DNA of 64,000 nt from Aliikangiella marina. GTDB taxonomy: Bacteria > Pseudomonadota > Gammaproteobacteria > Enterobacterales > Kangiellaceae. The stretch covers positions 124,001 through 188,000 of the forward strand of contig NZ_VIKR01000007.1 in assembly GCF_007004765.1 (NCBI RefSeq), in the 5' to 3' direction. Positions within the stretch are counted from its first letter, which is position 1, and each line of letters begins with the position of its first letter. The notes beneath the pieces are model-generated. The model saw only the letters and a list, made by a program, of their open reading frames with translations, was not told the DNA's origin and ran no database searches. A program made the translations under genes and the position numbers. Of this stretch, positions 54,506-63,848 are shown one piece after another.

Positions 54506-55717
54506 TTATATTCCCATAGCACGACGAATGATTTCGTGTTTAATCGGGGCAGCATTATCGACAAAGTTAAGCGCACTGTTTCTTAACAAAGTCGGCACCA
54601 TCGCTGTATGGCCAAACAGCCACTTGAAACCCGTCATTGCATTTTGCATCAGCGCATTTTCGGCTTTTCTCTCTCTTTCAAAAGGTCTTAAGTTCGCCAT
54701 CAAGGTCCAGCTTCTGTTGTTTTCGATTAACGATTGCATCAGCCGACTTAGACACTCCACATCTTGAAACCCCAAGTTGACTCCTTGACCCGCTAATGGG
54801 TGAATGGTGTGAGCTGCGTCACCAATCAAAACGCATTGTTGCGTCAAATACCGTTCACTATGGCGCTTAATCAAGGGGAAACTGGCAACCTTAGAAATTG
54901 GGCTCAACTTACCAAACCGATTCTCAATGGCATGAGACAAGCGAGACACAAATGCACTTTCTGATAATGGCTTGAGTGCTTCTGCTTGATCGGAGTCGAT
55001 TGACCAAACAATCGAACACAAGTTAGGGTCCGGCAATGGCAGAAAAGCTACTGGTCCACTTTGGGTAAACCGTTGCCAAGCGGTATCTTGGTGAGCGAAC
55101 TCAGTCTTCACATTAGCAACAAATGCTGTCTGGTCATAAGATTGTGCTTGACTATTAATGCCTAACTGCTGTCGAACCGCTGACAACGCACCGTCCGCGC
55201 CGATCAGCAACTGACAAGCAAGTTGCTCTCCCGAATCAAGATTGATGGTGACTATTTGATTGCTTTCGCTAATTGCCGCAACTTGGCTATTTTCAATGGT
55301 CTCGACATTAGTAAAGGCTTGCAAGCTTGCAAGCGCAGCGGCACGAATCACTTGATTTTCAACAATTGTTCCTAAAAAAGGAACTGCTAGATCGGCAGCA
55401 TCGAATGCGATTTTACCATCGCCATCACCGTCCCATACTTTCATCCGCTGATAATTCGCTTTACGGGACTCTGGAATACTTTGCCAAATTCCAAGCTTGC
55501 TCAAATACGCCTGATTGCCAGGGCTAATCGCACTCACTCGATTCTGATAGTCAGATGGCTCACAAGCCTGAATATCCAACCAATTACCCGTCGATAAATG
55601 CCGAAAACTGCCAGTTTCCAGCACCGCGATTTGCAGATTAGTCTTGGCTAACGCTGCAGCCATAGTTAGACCAACCATACCGCCACCGACGATAATGACA
55701 TCATACTGAGTTGCCAT
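54506..55717 (-). CDS. ubiI: FAD-dependent ubiquinone-biosynthesis hydroxylase UbiI
   Basis: 403 residues. FAD blocks are DVIIVGGGMVGLTMAAALA, the DG motif LLIGADGALSAVR and the GD motif CVLIGDAAHTIHPLAGQGVNLGFQD, typical of the UbiH/UbiF/VisC family. Place after ubiH in the ygfB-pepP-ubiH-ubiI order points to UbiI (C5 hydroxylation of octaprenylphenol). Its first base overlaps the last of ubiH. Sequence alone cannot exclude UbiF. Confidence 0.9.
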   Translation of the reverse strand: MATQYDVIIVGGGMVGLTMAAALAKTNLQIAVLETGSFRHLSTGNWLDIQACEPSDYQNRVSAISPGNQAYLSKLGIWQSIPESRKANYQRMKVWDGDGDGKIAFDAADLAVPFLGTIVENQVIRAAALASLQAFTNVETIENSQVAAISESNQIVTINLDSGEQLACQLLIGADGALSAVRQQLGINSQAQSYDQTAFVANVKTEFAHQDTAWQRFTQSGPVAFLPLPDPNLCSIVWSIDSDQAEALKPLSESAFVSRLSHAIENRFGKLSPISKVASFPLIKRHSERYLTQQCVLIGDAAHTIHPLAGQGVNLGFQDVECLSRLMQSLIENNRSWTLMANLRPFERERKAENALMQNAMTGFKWLFGHTAMVPTLLRNSALNFVDNAAPIKHEIIRRAMGI

Positions 55718-56979
55718 TAACTTGCCTCTTTAATCATGGATTTGTTTGAGATCCCGCAAGCTAATCTCGAAGATTTGAGGTTACGTCCCATTGCCGCATC
55801 CGCTAACTGACGCTTGGCAAAAGGCAGCAAATTGAGACAGCTCATGGCTTTGTTACGCAGCATCACCAATGGTAGAAAATCGTTACTAAATACGCGCGTC
55901 AGTGAATCAGTCGCTAACACGGTCTGCTGCCAATCTTGCTGTCGTGAATCGACATAGCCCGCAAGGGTTGCTTTTGAGCCAATATCTTGATCATTTTCAA
56001 TCGCCGAAATTAAGCAGTCATTGAGCGCCGCAATATCTCGCAGTCCCAAATTAAAACCTTGTCCAGCGATTGGATGTAACGTGTGAGCGGCATTGCCCAT
56101 CAATAAAATTCGCTGTTCAAAATGCCTTTCAGCAAGATGCAAACTCAATGGATAATCGCTGCGACGACTGACTTTCTCTATCTTGCCTAAACGATAGCCA
56201 AAAGCCTTTTGCAACGCCTGGCAAAACGCTTCATCAGCAAGACCGAGGGTCGTCTCTTTTTCGGCTTCTGATTGACACCATACCAATCCCATTTGATGGC
56301 GGGATAGCGGTAATAACGCAATCGGGCCTTGCGCAGTAAACCGCTCATAAGCCCAGTTTTCGTGGTTTTTCTGTGTTTGAATGTTCGCGATAACCGCGTG
56401 CTGTTGATAGGAAGTTCTCGCGACTTCAATGTCGCTTGCAGCCGCAAGTTGAGAAAAGGTTCCATCGGCAGCAATCACAAGCCGCGACTGGATAATCGAT
56501 ACCTTATCTTGCTGGCTCAGGGTGAGTTCGCACCAGTCGTTGTAATGGTTTACCGCTTGCACTTTTGCCGGGCAATAAGTCGTGATTGATTTCTGCTTTT
56601 TAATGGTTTGCCAGATAACGGGCCCAACTTGCTCCAAGGTAATCACCTGGCCGAGTGCATCAACCGCGTAATCAACTGCGTGAAGTCGCGTAAACCCAGG
56701 GTTTCCTCGATCGGAAACATGAATATGGTTGATCGGACACGCCAGCGAGCGTATTAACGGCCAAAGTCCTAATGATTCAAATATTTTTATTGATGATGCG
56801 GATAGCGCAACGGCTCGCGAGTCAAAACTCGAGCTATCTTCGCCATTTGGCTCAATCGCTTCGATTAAAGCGACTTTAAGACCCAATTGGCTAAAACAGA
56901 ATGCTGCTGTCGCACCAACCATGCCGCCGCCAACTATGGTAATGTCAAATTGAGTTTGCGATATTTGCGACTCTGCCAA
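55717..56979 (-). CDS. ubiH: 2-octaprenyl-6-methoxyphenol hydroxylase UbiH
   Basis: 420 residues, same flavin hydroxylase family. FAD motif FDITIVGGGMVGATAAFCF, then VIAADGTFSQLA (DG motif) and LLMGNAAHTLHPIAGQGFNLGLRDI. The GD motif has Asn in place of Asp (GNAAH), as is usual in UbiH. Located between pepP and ubiI with a one-base overlap to the latter. It carries out a ring hydroxylation step in ubiquinone synthesis. Confidence 0.92.
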   Translation of the reverse strand: MAESQISQTQFDITIVGGGMVGATAAFCFSQLGLKVALIEAIEPNGEDSSSFDSRAVALSASSIKIFESLGLWPLIRSLACPINHIHVSDRGNPGFTRLHAVDYAVDALGQVITLEQVGPVIWQTIKKQKSITTYCPAKVQAVNHYNDWCELTLSQQDKVSIIQSRLVIAADGTFSQLAAASDIEVARTSYQQHAVIANIQTQKNHENWAYERFTAQGPIALLPLSRHQMGLVWCQSEAEKETTLGLADEAFCQALQKAFGYRLGKIEKVSRRSDYPLSLHLAERHFEQRILLMGNAAHTLHPIAGQGFNLGLRDIAALNDCLISAIENDQDIGSKATLAGYVDSRQQDWQQTVLATDSLTRVFSNDFLPLVMLRNKAMSCLNLLPFAKRQLADAAMGRNLKSSRLACGISNKSMIKEAS

Positions 56980-57003
56980 GTGATTGCTCCTAAAACCAGC
57001 CCA

Positions 57004-58317
57004 TTATGCTTCGGCCATTAAGGCCTCGATTGCTTTAGCTTCTTTTGGCACTTTCTTGGTCATAACTTTGTTTCCTTTGGCGGTTATCACCACATCATCC
57101 TCAATTCGTATGCCGATTCCCCACCACTTTTTGTCGAGACCTTTGGTTTTAGGCGCAAAATAAAGGCCAGGCTCGACGGTAAGAACCATGCCTTCGGCAA
57201 GTAATCGCGGATCTCTGTCTTGTAAGTAGTCGCCTACATCGTGAACATCAAGACCAATCCAGTGACCCGTTTTGTGCATATAGTAGGGCTTATAAGCTTC
57301 TTCTTCTACTAAGGTCTTAATATCACCTTCGAGAATCCCCATTGCAACTAAACCCTCGGTCAATATTTTAACTGCTGTATCGTGAGGCGCTGTCCATGGT
57401 TTGCCCGGCTTAGCGGCTTTGATGGCTTCAACGTTCGCTTTTAAGACCCAGTTATAAGCCTCTAATTGTTCCTTTGAAAATTTTCCATTAACCGGAAACG
57501 TTCGACTGATATCGGCGGCGTAACCATCAAGCTCCGCACCTGCATCAATTAATAACAAGTCGCCATCTTTAAGTTCGCAATTATTTTCCACGTAATGCAA
57601 TATGCAGGCATTTTCACCACCAGCGACAATTGATGAGTATGCCTCGTGTCGAGCGCCACGATTTGCAAACTGATATTTGAGTTCGGATTCTATGCGTAGT
57701 TCATTCATTCCAGGCTGACAGACTTTCATCGCAGCAATGTGTGCATCCGCGCTTATCTCTGCCGCTTTTTGCATCACTTTGAGTTCGCCTTTACTTTTAA
57801 TTAAGCGCATATCATGCAAAATATGACTCAAATCGATGAGTTCTCCTGGGGGATGTGCACCTTTTTTAACTTGCGCGCGCAAACTATTCACCCATCCCAT
57901 AATGGCATCATCGAACTCTGCCTGATTGCCAAACTCATAATAAATCCGCTCTCGTCCTTCCATTAAGCCCGGCAAAATGTCATCGATATCATCAATGGGA
58001 AAGGCATCGTTGCAGCCATAGTTTTTCTTTGCGCCCGCTTGTCCTTCGCGTCGACCATGCCAAGTTTCCATAACAGGATCGCGCTCGCGGCAAAACATGA
58101 CATATTCTCCATGTTCTCTACCAGGCAACAGAACCAATACCGCATCAGGCTCCGGAAAACCGGTTAAATAGTGAAAATCACTATCCTGGCGGAATGAAAA
58201 ATGAGTATCTCGACTGCGCACGATTTCTGAAGCTGAAGGTAAAATTGCGATGGAATTGTTTCCCATCAAGTCCATTAATTCTCGGCGGCGACGCGCAAAT
58301 TCTTGTCTTGAAATCAT
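57004..58317 (-). CDS. pepP: Xaa-Pro aminopeptidase P
   Basis: 437 residues. The five metal ligands of M24B peptidases are visible: two Asp in LLIDAGAELDGYAADISRTFP, His in HKTGHWIGLDVHDVG, Glu in LTVEPGLYF and Glu in GIGIRIEDDVV. The enzyme removes N-terminal residues preceding proline. Part of the conserved ygfB-pepP-ubiH-ubiI operon, 24 bases upstream of ubiH. Confidence 0.97.
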   Translation of the reverse strand: MISRQEFARRRRELMDLMGNNSIAILPSASEIVRSRDTHFSFRQDSDFHYLTGFPEPDAVLVLLPGREHGEYVMFCRERDPVMETWHGRREGQAGAKKNYGCNDAFPIDDIDDILPGLMEGRERIYYEFGNQAEFDDAIMGWVNSLRAQVKKGAHPPGELIDLSHILHDMRLIKSKGELKVMQKAAEISADAHIAAMKVCQPGMNELRIESELKYQFANRGARHEAYSSIVAGGENACILHYVENNCELKDGDLLLIDAGAELDGYAADISRTFPVNGKFSKEQLEAYNWVLKANVEAIKAAKPGKPWTAPHDTAVKILTEGLVAMGILEGDIKTLVEEEAYKPYYMHKTGHWIGLDVHDVGDYLQDRDPRLLAEGMVLTVEPGLYFAPKTKGLDKKWWGIGIRIEDDVVITAKGNKVMTKKVPKEAKAIEALMAEA

Positions 58318-58448
58318 CTTTTTAGTTTGGCCCTGAAACTGATCAAAAGGAGTTGCACACTGTATCGAGGGAACATTCTAGAGGAATTCGCCAAGTGAAA
58401 CTACTTGGCGTATAGCTAAAACTTAATTTTAAATGATATCTGTCAAGG

Positions 58449-59051
58449 TTAATGAATTGTCGGCTTACCATCATCAGTCGCGATACTTTGGGTAGCAGTC
58501 TTGGCGACCATCTCCCAATGAATAATTTGCACCGCCACCTTGATGTGCTCAATCAAGGTCACTAGTGCCTCTTGACTCTCTTCAGACTCGTCAGCCTCAT
58601 GCTCGAGACGACAGATTTCAGCCAAATCAGCCAGTGCTTCGCTCACTTCTTGGTTATTCACTTTCTGATTATCCGTCTGCAATCCAAAGCCGAGCAAAAA
58701 GCCTTGGCTCCATTCAATAATGGCTTCCAGCTGGTCAATCACAGGATAACCATCATCTGGTAACAATACGGGTGCGAGGGTTTCGTGCTGATTAACTTCT
58801 TCAGCAGTCCACAAATAGAGTGCAGCAAGTAAATTTGCAATATCATCAGTTATCGGTCGCCCGTCATTAATAATATCGACGAAAAAGTCTTGCCAATTAT
58901 TCTCTGCTGGCTTGGCTCCCGCGGATATCATGCCACAGAAAAACCCTTGAATTTCAGCGGCACTGGCTTCGCAGTCGGCGTCCGCTAGAATGCTCTCAAT
59001 TTCTTCGTAATCGAGGGAGACTTCGTCACCAGAATCGTCATGAAAATTCAC
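58449..59051 (-). CDS. ygfB: YgfB/UPF0149 family protein
   Basis: 200 residues, acidic and all-helical. It matches the UPF0149 family (YgfB/YecA) in ADCEASAAEIQGFFCGMISAG and EWSQGFLLGFGL. First gene of the ygfB-pepP-ubiH-ubiI unit. Role not established in most bacteria; in Pseudomonas a homologue represses a stress-response gene. Confidence 0.92.
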   Translation of the reverse strand: MNFHDDSGDEVSLDYEEIESILADADCEASAAEIQGFFCGMISAGAKPAENNWQDFFVDIINDGRPITDDIANLLAALYLWTAEEVNQHETLAPVLLPDDGYPVIDQLEAIIEWSQGFLLGFGLQTDNQKVNNQEVSEALADLAEICRLEHEADESEESQEALVTLIEHIKVAVQIIHWEMVAKTATQSIATDDGKPTIH

Positions 59052-59102
59052 TGTTTTATCCTCAAAACACTTTAAAATGGCTATTTAATTAACAATTTTA
59101 CG

Positions 59103-59111
59103 ATTATACCA
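59103..59111 (-). promoter_or_regulatory. Extended -10 promoter of the ygfB-pepP-ubiH-ubiI operon
   Basis: Minus strand TGGTATAAT, an extended -10 with a perfect hexamer, 52 bases before the ygfB start. It abuts the -35 box of the opposite promoter. Confidence 0.6.
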
Positions 59112-59140
59112 TTGACCGCAAAGGTTCTGCGCTCTATATT
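59112..59140 (+). promoter_or_regulatory. Promoter of the zapB-like/zapA operon
   Basis: TTGACC (59112-59117), 17-base spacer, TATATT (59135-59140). Strong sigma70 match, 30 bases before the first gene. Confidence 0.75.
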
Positions 59141-59169
59141 GAAATCATTCCAAAAAACAACGATTTGCC

Positions 59170-59349
59170 ATGGATACTTCAAATCTTTCACAACTTGAGA
59201 GTAGCGTTTCCAAGTTATTGTCAAAGTTTGAGACTTTACAGAAAGAGAACCGCCAACTTCGCCACGACCGTGACAGTCTGGTTGAAAAAAATAAACTCGC
59301 CAGCGAGAAAATAGAAGCCATGATCAGCAAACTCAAGGAAATGGCCTAA
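59170..59349 (+). CDS. Small coiled-coil protein upstream of zapA (TIGR02449/ZapB-like)
   Basis: 59 residues, predicted to be a single coiled coil (LESSVSKLLSKFETLQKENR and later EKIEAMISKLKEMA). The family of short helical proteins encoded just before zapA is known as TIGR02449 and resembles the division factor ZapB. No clear ribosome binding site. The stop is four bases before the zapA start, so the two are coupled. Confidence 0.8.
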   Translation: MDTSNLSQLESSVSKLLSKFETLQKENRQLRHDRDSLVEKNKLASEKIEAMISKLKEMA

Positions 59350-59353
59350 GACC

Positions 59354-59668
59354 ATGTCTGAAGTAAAGCCGATTACCGTTCATATTATGGGCAATGAATA
59401 CCATGTATCCAGCCCCGAAGATCAAACCGAACAGTTAGAAACAGCCGCTCGCGAACTCGATAGGCGCATGAGGGAAATCAAAAGCGGCGGCCGAATTGTC
59501 GGTATAGAGCGAATTGCGGTGATGGCAGCACTCAACCTTTCCTACGAATTACTCCAATCGAGTCAAGTTGATTCCGAATCGGCTGAAAAAATTGAGAGTA
59601 AGATCAACCAGTTAGTACAAGATATCGATTCTGTACTAGCGTCTGACGCACAATTAGAGTTAACATAA
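59354..59668 (+). CDS. zapA: Cell division protein ZapA
   Basis: 104 residues, the standard ZapA size. Conserved blocks KPITVHIMGNEYHVSSP, DRRMREIKSGGRIVGIERIAVMAALNLSYELL. It binds FtsZ and bundles its filaments at mid-cell. Followed by the 6S RNA gene as in Escherichia coli and relatives. Confidence 0.95.
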   Translation: MSEVKPITVHIMGNEYHVSSPEDQTEQLETAARELDRRMREIKSGGRIVGIERIAVMAALNLSYELLQSSQVDSESAEKIESKINQLVQDIDSVLASDAQLELT

Positions 59669-59722
59669 CTGCTGGTTCGCACTTTTTACCGGGTATTCAA
59701 TACCGCCAGGTAATACCTGTGA

Positions 59723-59928
59723 GCCCGCCATCGCCTGCTTTGTGCGCCAAGCTGTTGTAGTCCTTGAGCCGATAATTTTATCTCTGGGAATTCTTGTTAG
59801 TTAATGGTGTGCACGTCCGGCCAAGGTATTTTATCTTGGATATCGGAAAGCCTGATTTAATTACGGAATTCCCCCCTGAACCTCCGGGTTCATGGGCGAG
59901 ACCAGCAAACGGCAAAGCGGGTGATGAC
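59723..59928 (+). ncRNA. ssrS: 6S RNA
   Basis: Recognised from place (between zapA and the 5-FCL gene) and sequence. CCTTGAGCCGATA corresponds to the conserved CCCTGAGCCGATA, followed by CGGAAAGCCTGATTTAATTACGG and CCTGAACC-TCC-GGGTTCA as in known 6S RNAs. The ends pair: CATCGCCTGCTTTG near 59729 with CAAAGCGGGTGATG ending at 59926, giving the long rod with a central bubble. A -10-like TAATAC lies at 59711-59716. 6S RNA binds the sigma70 holoenzyme in stationary phase. End points are approximate. Confidence 0.88.
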
Positions 59929-59963
59929 TTTATTTCCCTCCTAATATAAAAACAACTCTACCC

Positions 59964-60560
59964 ATGAATGATTCTGCTCAATCGGTCAAAGCAACAATTA
60001 GAAAATCGATCCGCCAAATCAGGCAAACGATCAACCAAACTGAGTCGCTCAACGCGGCTAATCAGATTTGTGAAAATTTACTCAGCATTGAGCACTACAC
60101 AGCCAGTCGAAACATCGCGAGCTTTTTGTCTTTTGATGGCGAAGTCAGTACGCGAATTATTAATCAACGTTTACTCGACGATAAAAGGATTTTTTATCTG
60201 CCTAAGCTAAAGCCTTGGCCGCCCAACAGACTATGGTTTATGCCTTTTTATCCAGACGTAAAAATGACAACAAACCAATTCAACATTCCCGAGGTCGACT
60301 TGCCCGTTAGCCAAGCCATTAGACCCTCGCGCCTTGATATATTACTTATGCCACTGGTCGCATTTGACACGAGGGGTAATCGGTTAGGAATGGGAGGCGG
60401 ATTTTATGACGCGAGTCTGGCCCATTTGAAAGAATCAAATATCAAACCACTGTGTTTGGGACTCGCTTACGAGGTACAAAAAGTTGCCGACCTACCTTCA
60501 GAGCCTTGGGATTTTCAACTCGACGGCGTCATAACCGAAAAACAAGTTTATTGGTTTTAG
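59964..60560 (+). CDS. fau: 5-formyltetrahydrofolate cyclo-ligase
   Basis: 198 residues. The ATP-binding end LMPLVAFDTRGNRLGMGGGFYD is the family signature, and KATIRKSIRQIRQ begins the protein. It converts 5-formyl-THF to 5,10-methenyl-THF with ATP. Downstream of ssrS as in other gammaproteobacteria (ygfA), consistent with processing of 6S RNA from a shared transcript. Confidence 0.95.
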   Translation: MNDSAQSVKATIRKSIRQIRQTINQTESLNAANQICENLLSIEHYTASRNIASFLSFDGEVSTRIINQRLLDDKRIFYLPKLKPWPPNRLWFMPFYPDVKMTTNQFNIPEVDLPVSQAIRPSRLDILLMPLVAFDTRGNRLGMGGGFYDASLAHLKESNIKPLCLGLAYEVQKVADLPSEPWDFQLDGVITEKQVYWF

Positions 60561-60712
60561 TTCCTTGATTGGATTGAATGGTCAGTAGCATTAAATCGAT
60601 GCACTTTTCGAAGGAAAAATCTCGATGATAGATATTTAGATTGAGAGAATATAAGGAAGCGACAAGCCTTCATACTGCGAAGGCTGCTGGGTTGCGATCT
60701 TAATGTCGCTTG

Positions 60713-60844
60713 TTACTGCTTTACTGACGATACTTGTATTTCTTCGGGTGTCTCTGCGACACTTACTCCGCTAAAACTCGACAAAATCATGCCGATCCCA
60801 AGTAACGCAGCCAGTACAACTAATATATCTGGTTTACGTTTCAT
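60713..60844 (-). CDS. 43-residue single-pass membrane protein
   Basis: ATG at 60844 with GGAGAA six bases upstream and a stop at 60713. Sequence begins MKRKPDILVVLAALLGIGMI: basic end, one helix, then a polar tail with VSVAETPEEIQVSS. Too short for most gene finders. Possible signal-anchor microprotein. It lies convergent with the 5-FCL gene. Confidence 0.55.
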   Translation of the reverse strand: MKRKPDILVVLAALLGIGMILSSFSGVSVAETPEEIQVSSVKQ

Positions 60845-61165
60845 GTGGTTCTCCAAATAGCCCCTGAAGGCAATTTTTATTTTTATTAATTGGAGTCCGT
60901 GCCAATATTATTTCATTATCCCTTGTCCCTTTTGCCTGAAAACAAAACACCGTTTTCAGAAGGAAAATAAACATACTCTTGTTTTAGACGGTGATCAACC
61001 CGGTCTAAGAAAAAAATGGCCAAAATGTGAACAAGTCACAGAATTTTATTTCGCTGTTTCGTTTCTAGGGATATTTAATACGGTTATAATCTCATCACCC
61101 ACGGTATCAGTGATGGCCAAACCCACTCACATTATCCGACAAATTCTGCATGCCAGAGGACGCAA
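60845..61165. other. Intergenic region upstream of rpiA
   Basis: 321 bases without a solid gene. It contains an 8-base inverted repeat (CTGAAAAC / GTTTTCAG, 60936-60959), a perfect TATAAT at 61085-61090 (promoter listed separately) and a 24-codon frame at 61113-61187 that overlaps the rpiA start in another frame. Confidence 0.5.
61062..61090 (+). promoter_or_regulatory. Promoter of rpiA
   Basis: TATAAT at 61085-61090 and TTTCTA 17 bases upstream (61062-61067), about 75 bases before the start codon. Good -10, weak -35. Confidence 0.5.
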
Positions 61166-61822
61166 ATGGATCGACAAACAGAACTAAAAATGGAAGCCGC
61201 AAAAGCGGCACTCAAGTATATTCAAGACGACGAAATCATTGGGATTGGCACGGGTTCGACGGTTAATTGCTTTATCGAATTGCTCAAAGAACATACCCAT
61301 AGAATTAAAGCGGCAGTATCCAGTTCCGTAGCGTCAACTGAACGATTAAAAGCGATTGGTATTGAAGTCATTGACCTCAATGATGCCCATGATATTCCGG
61401 TCTATGTTGATGGTGCTGATGAATCAAATCACCAACTTCAATTGATCAAAGGAGGAGGGGGTGCATTGAGTCGAGAAAAGATAATTGCTGCGGCCGCACA
61501 AAAATTTGTCTGTATTGCTGACGAATCAAAGTACGTTGAGACCCTCGGCGAATTCCCGTTACCGATTGAAGTATTGCCCATGGCTCGGAGTTATGTTGCT
61601 CGTCAAATCGTTAAACTGGGTGGCGATCCTTGCTATCGCACTGGTTTTGTTACTGATAACGGTAACGTTATATTGGATGTACATAGTTTGGAAATCACCC
61701 AACCGAAAATTCTTGAAGCTGAGATTAATCAGATCACTGGCGTCGTTACCAACGGTTTGTTTGCACAACGCCCAGCCGATCACCTGATTCTTGCGACTGA
61801 GAACGGAATAAAAGAATTTTAG
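61166..61822 (+). CDS. rpiA: Ribose-5-phosphate isomerase A
   Basis: 218 residues, standard length. Blocks [37 protein letters not shown] and the closing [14 protein letters not shown] are intact. It interconverts ribose-5-phosphate and ribulose-5-phosphate. The ATG has AGAGGA six bases upstream. Its terminator overlaps the end of regA. Confidence 0.97.
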   Translation: MDRQTELKMEAAKAALKYIQDDEIIGIGTGSTVNCFIELLKEHTHRIKAAVSSSVASTERLKAIGIEVIDLNDAHDIPVYVDGADESNHQLQLIKGGGGALSREKIIAAAAQKFVCIADESKYVETLGEFPLPIEVLPMARSYVARQIVKLGGDPCYRTGFVTDNGNVILDVHSLEITQPKILEAEINQITGVVTNGLFAQRPADHLILATENGIKEF

Positions 61823-61848
61823 CTAGCGCACCAAAATATTAACAAAGC

Positions 61849-62382
61849 TCAACATTTAGCTGGCTTTTTAGCCAGCTTTCTTTGCAAAGTTCTTCGATGC
61901 ATACCCAAAGCTCGCGCCGTTGCAGAAACATTTCCCTGATTATCGGTTAATACTTTTTGAATGTGCTCCCACTCGAGACGATCAACCGACATTGGTTTTT
62001 CTTCAATCGCCATATCGGGATTTTGAGTCGGCTTATTCAGATGGGTTAATATTTCCCGGGCGGTTATCGGTTTGGCTAAATAATCATCGGCACCTAACTT
62101 AATCGCCTCGACCGCTGTCGAGATGCTCGCATAAGCCGTAAGCAAAATAATTGATACTTGCGAGTTAGCCTGTTTAATTGCTTGGATCCAACGTAGCCCC
62201 GAATCGTCGTCTAATTTAAGGTCCAATAAAACCACTGGCTTTTTCAATTCACTGATTGTCTGTAGTGCACTCCTCGGATGGTCAAAATCATAAACTTCAC
62301 ACGCGAGTTTAGTGAGGCTTCTAGTCAAAACACTTCTAAAAACCGATTCATCATCAATGACAACAACCGTCAGTCTAGTCAT
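61849..62382 (-). CDS. regA: Redox response regulator, RegA/PrrA/ActR type
   Basis: 177 residues. Receiver with phospho-acceptor D54 in VVLLDLKLDDDSG, then a Fis-type helix-turn-helix at 147-170 (GNVSATARALGMHRRTLQRKL), the layout of RegA/PrrA. It overlaps regB by eight bases. In other bacteria it controls respiration, redox balance and carbon use. Confidence 0.92.
   Translation of the reverse strand: MTRLTVVVIDDESVFRSVLTRSLTKLACEVYDFDHPRSALQTISELKKPVVLLDLKLDDDSGLRWIQAIKQANSQVSIILLTAYASISTAVEAIKLGADDYLAKPITAREILTHLNKPTQNPDMAIEEKPMSVDRLEWEHIQKVLTDNQGNVSATARALGMHRRTLQRKLAKKPAKC
61858..61877 (+). terminator. rpiA terminator overlapping the end of regA
   Basis: Stem AGCTGGC / GCCAGCT, six-base loop, followed by TTTCTTT. 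The stem also codes the last residues of regA on the other strand. Confidence 0.5.
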
Positions 62383-63679
62383 CTAATTTCTCCTCGGTAA
62401 AAACTGTAGGGTTGAGCGGTAAACGTATTTGAGTGATGGTCCCCTTGGGCAATGCTTTACTCAGATAAACTTCTCCACCAGCTCTTTGAATACTGGCATT
62501 AGATAAGAACAACCCCCAACCTAAACCATCCGATTTGGTTGAATCCACCACTTGGTCTCCAATCGATTTAAGCTGTGACTCAGAGATCCCTGAACCTCGA
62601 TCGATAATTTTTAGAACTAATGTTGTTGAGTCTTGGTCAACGGATAAATCGAGATGGGGATCATCAGCAGCAATACTCGCATCGGCGGAATTATCCAACA
62701 AATTAAGGATGGCTTGGGTCAAGCTCGTGGTCATTGAGTAACAAAGCAGGTCAGACTGATTTAACCACTTAACGTTTAATTGAATTTGCGGCCTAAAGAC
62801 TAACCATTGATTCAGTTTTTCTTCGAGCTGCACTTTCAACTGACTGGAAGACTCGGTTAATTCTTTTTCCTCACTCGAACGCCTCAATAACTGACTCTTT
62901 TCACCGAGTTCTTGAATAATTACCCGGCATTTATCGATTTGTTGCTCAACTAATGAGAGTTCCTTTTGGGTCTCTTGATCGGTCGTTTCATGTTTCAAGT
63001 CGTCCACCACTATCGCCATTGTCGACAGGGGGGTTCCGAGTTGATGAGCCGCATTAGCAGACATAATTCCCAAACTGAGTACTTGCTCATCTTTCATTTG
63101 CGCAGCATGTAACCGCTGGATTTGTTTCTCTTTTTTTAAAAGCGACTGTCGTGCTAGATATCCGAAAATCACGATTAGCAAAACGGTCAAAGCAAAGTTT
63201 ACCCACATCCCTAATAAATGCAGATGGAAAGAGGCGAGAGGACTCGATTCTCCCAATTCAAAAGGTCGTTGATAAAGATTCAACAGAGAATAAAGCGCGA
63301 CTTGCACTAAAGCCAAAATAACCAGTTCTCTAAATCTGAGCATCATGGTTCCCAGCGCAACTGGCAATAATAAGAGGTAAATAAACGGATTATTCGCTCC
63401 ACCGGTGAAGTAGATGAGTCCGGCCAAGATGAGCGAGTCGAAGAAAATATGAATCATTACCTCTTTTGAAGAGATTTGCTTAGCATTCTTTAGTCGATGC
63501 CAACTGAGCAACTGAAAAAGGATCTCAAAGGTTATTAAGATAAAAATACGATGTAAGGGCAGTAGGATTTCCAAGAGTACCGTTGCAATAACCAACAAAC
63601 TTAACTGGCTGATAATCGCGACAAAGCGGACTCGATTAAGAATCCCAAGGTTTTCTAAATTGGTTGAGATGTTTTTCAC
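62375..63679 (-). CDS. regB: Redox sensor histidine kinase, RegB/PrrB type
   Basis: 434 residues. Six membrane helices (about 16-180), with the quinone-binding motif GGANNPF at 93-99 between helices 3 and 4. H-box is NAAHQLGTPLSTMAI (phospho-accepting H212). N, G1 and G2 boxes are NLLDNSADAS, DRGSGIS and GLGWGLFLS. A cysteine (C251, in KCRVIIQEL) stands 39 residues after the histidine, matching the redox-active Cys265 of RegB. It senses the quinone pool and thiol redox state, and phosphorylates RegA. Confidence 0.94.
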   Translation of the reverse strand: MKNISTNLENLGILNRVRFVAIISQLSLLVIATVLLEILLPLHRIFILITFEILFQLLSWHRLKNAKQISSKEVMIHIFFDSLILAGLIYFTGGANNPFIYLLLLPVALGTMMLRFRELVILALVQVALYSLLNLYQRPFELGESSPLASFHLHLLGMWVNFALTVLLIVIFGYLARQSLLKKEKQIQRLHAAQMKDEQVLSLGIMSANAAHQLGTPLSTMAIVVDDLKHETTDQETQKELSLVEQQIDKCRVIIQELGEKSQLLRRSSEEKELTESSSQLKVQLEEKLNQWLVFRPQIQLNVKWLNQSDLLCYSMTTSLTQAILNLLDNSADASIAADDPHLDLSVDQDSTTLVLKIIDRGSGISESQLKSIGDQVVDSTKSDGLGWGLFLSNASIQRAGGEVYLSKALPKGTITQIRLPLNPTVFTEEKLDD

Positions 63680-63848
63680 AGAACTAACTTGTTTAATGAT
63701 AACGATTACATTTTAAAGAATCTCACTGAGAAAGCCACTGCGACAATTAGTCGCATCGCACCCCACCAACATTACGGGTAAGATCCCGCGGCGTTTTACG
63801 CAAAACAAAACACTCTGATAATGTCTTAATATTCTAAAAGAGAACCTA

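Noticed and set aside
61113-61187. 24-codon frame in front of and overlapping rpiA
   Set aside because: No ribosome binding site of note, and the predicted promoter would make a leader anyway. No repeat of regulatory codons was seen, so a leader peptide is not supported.
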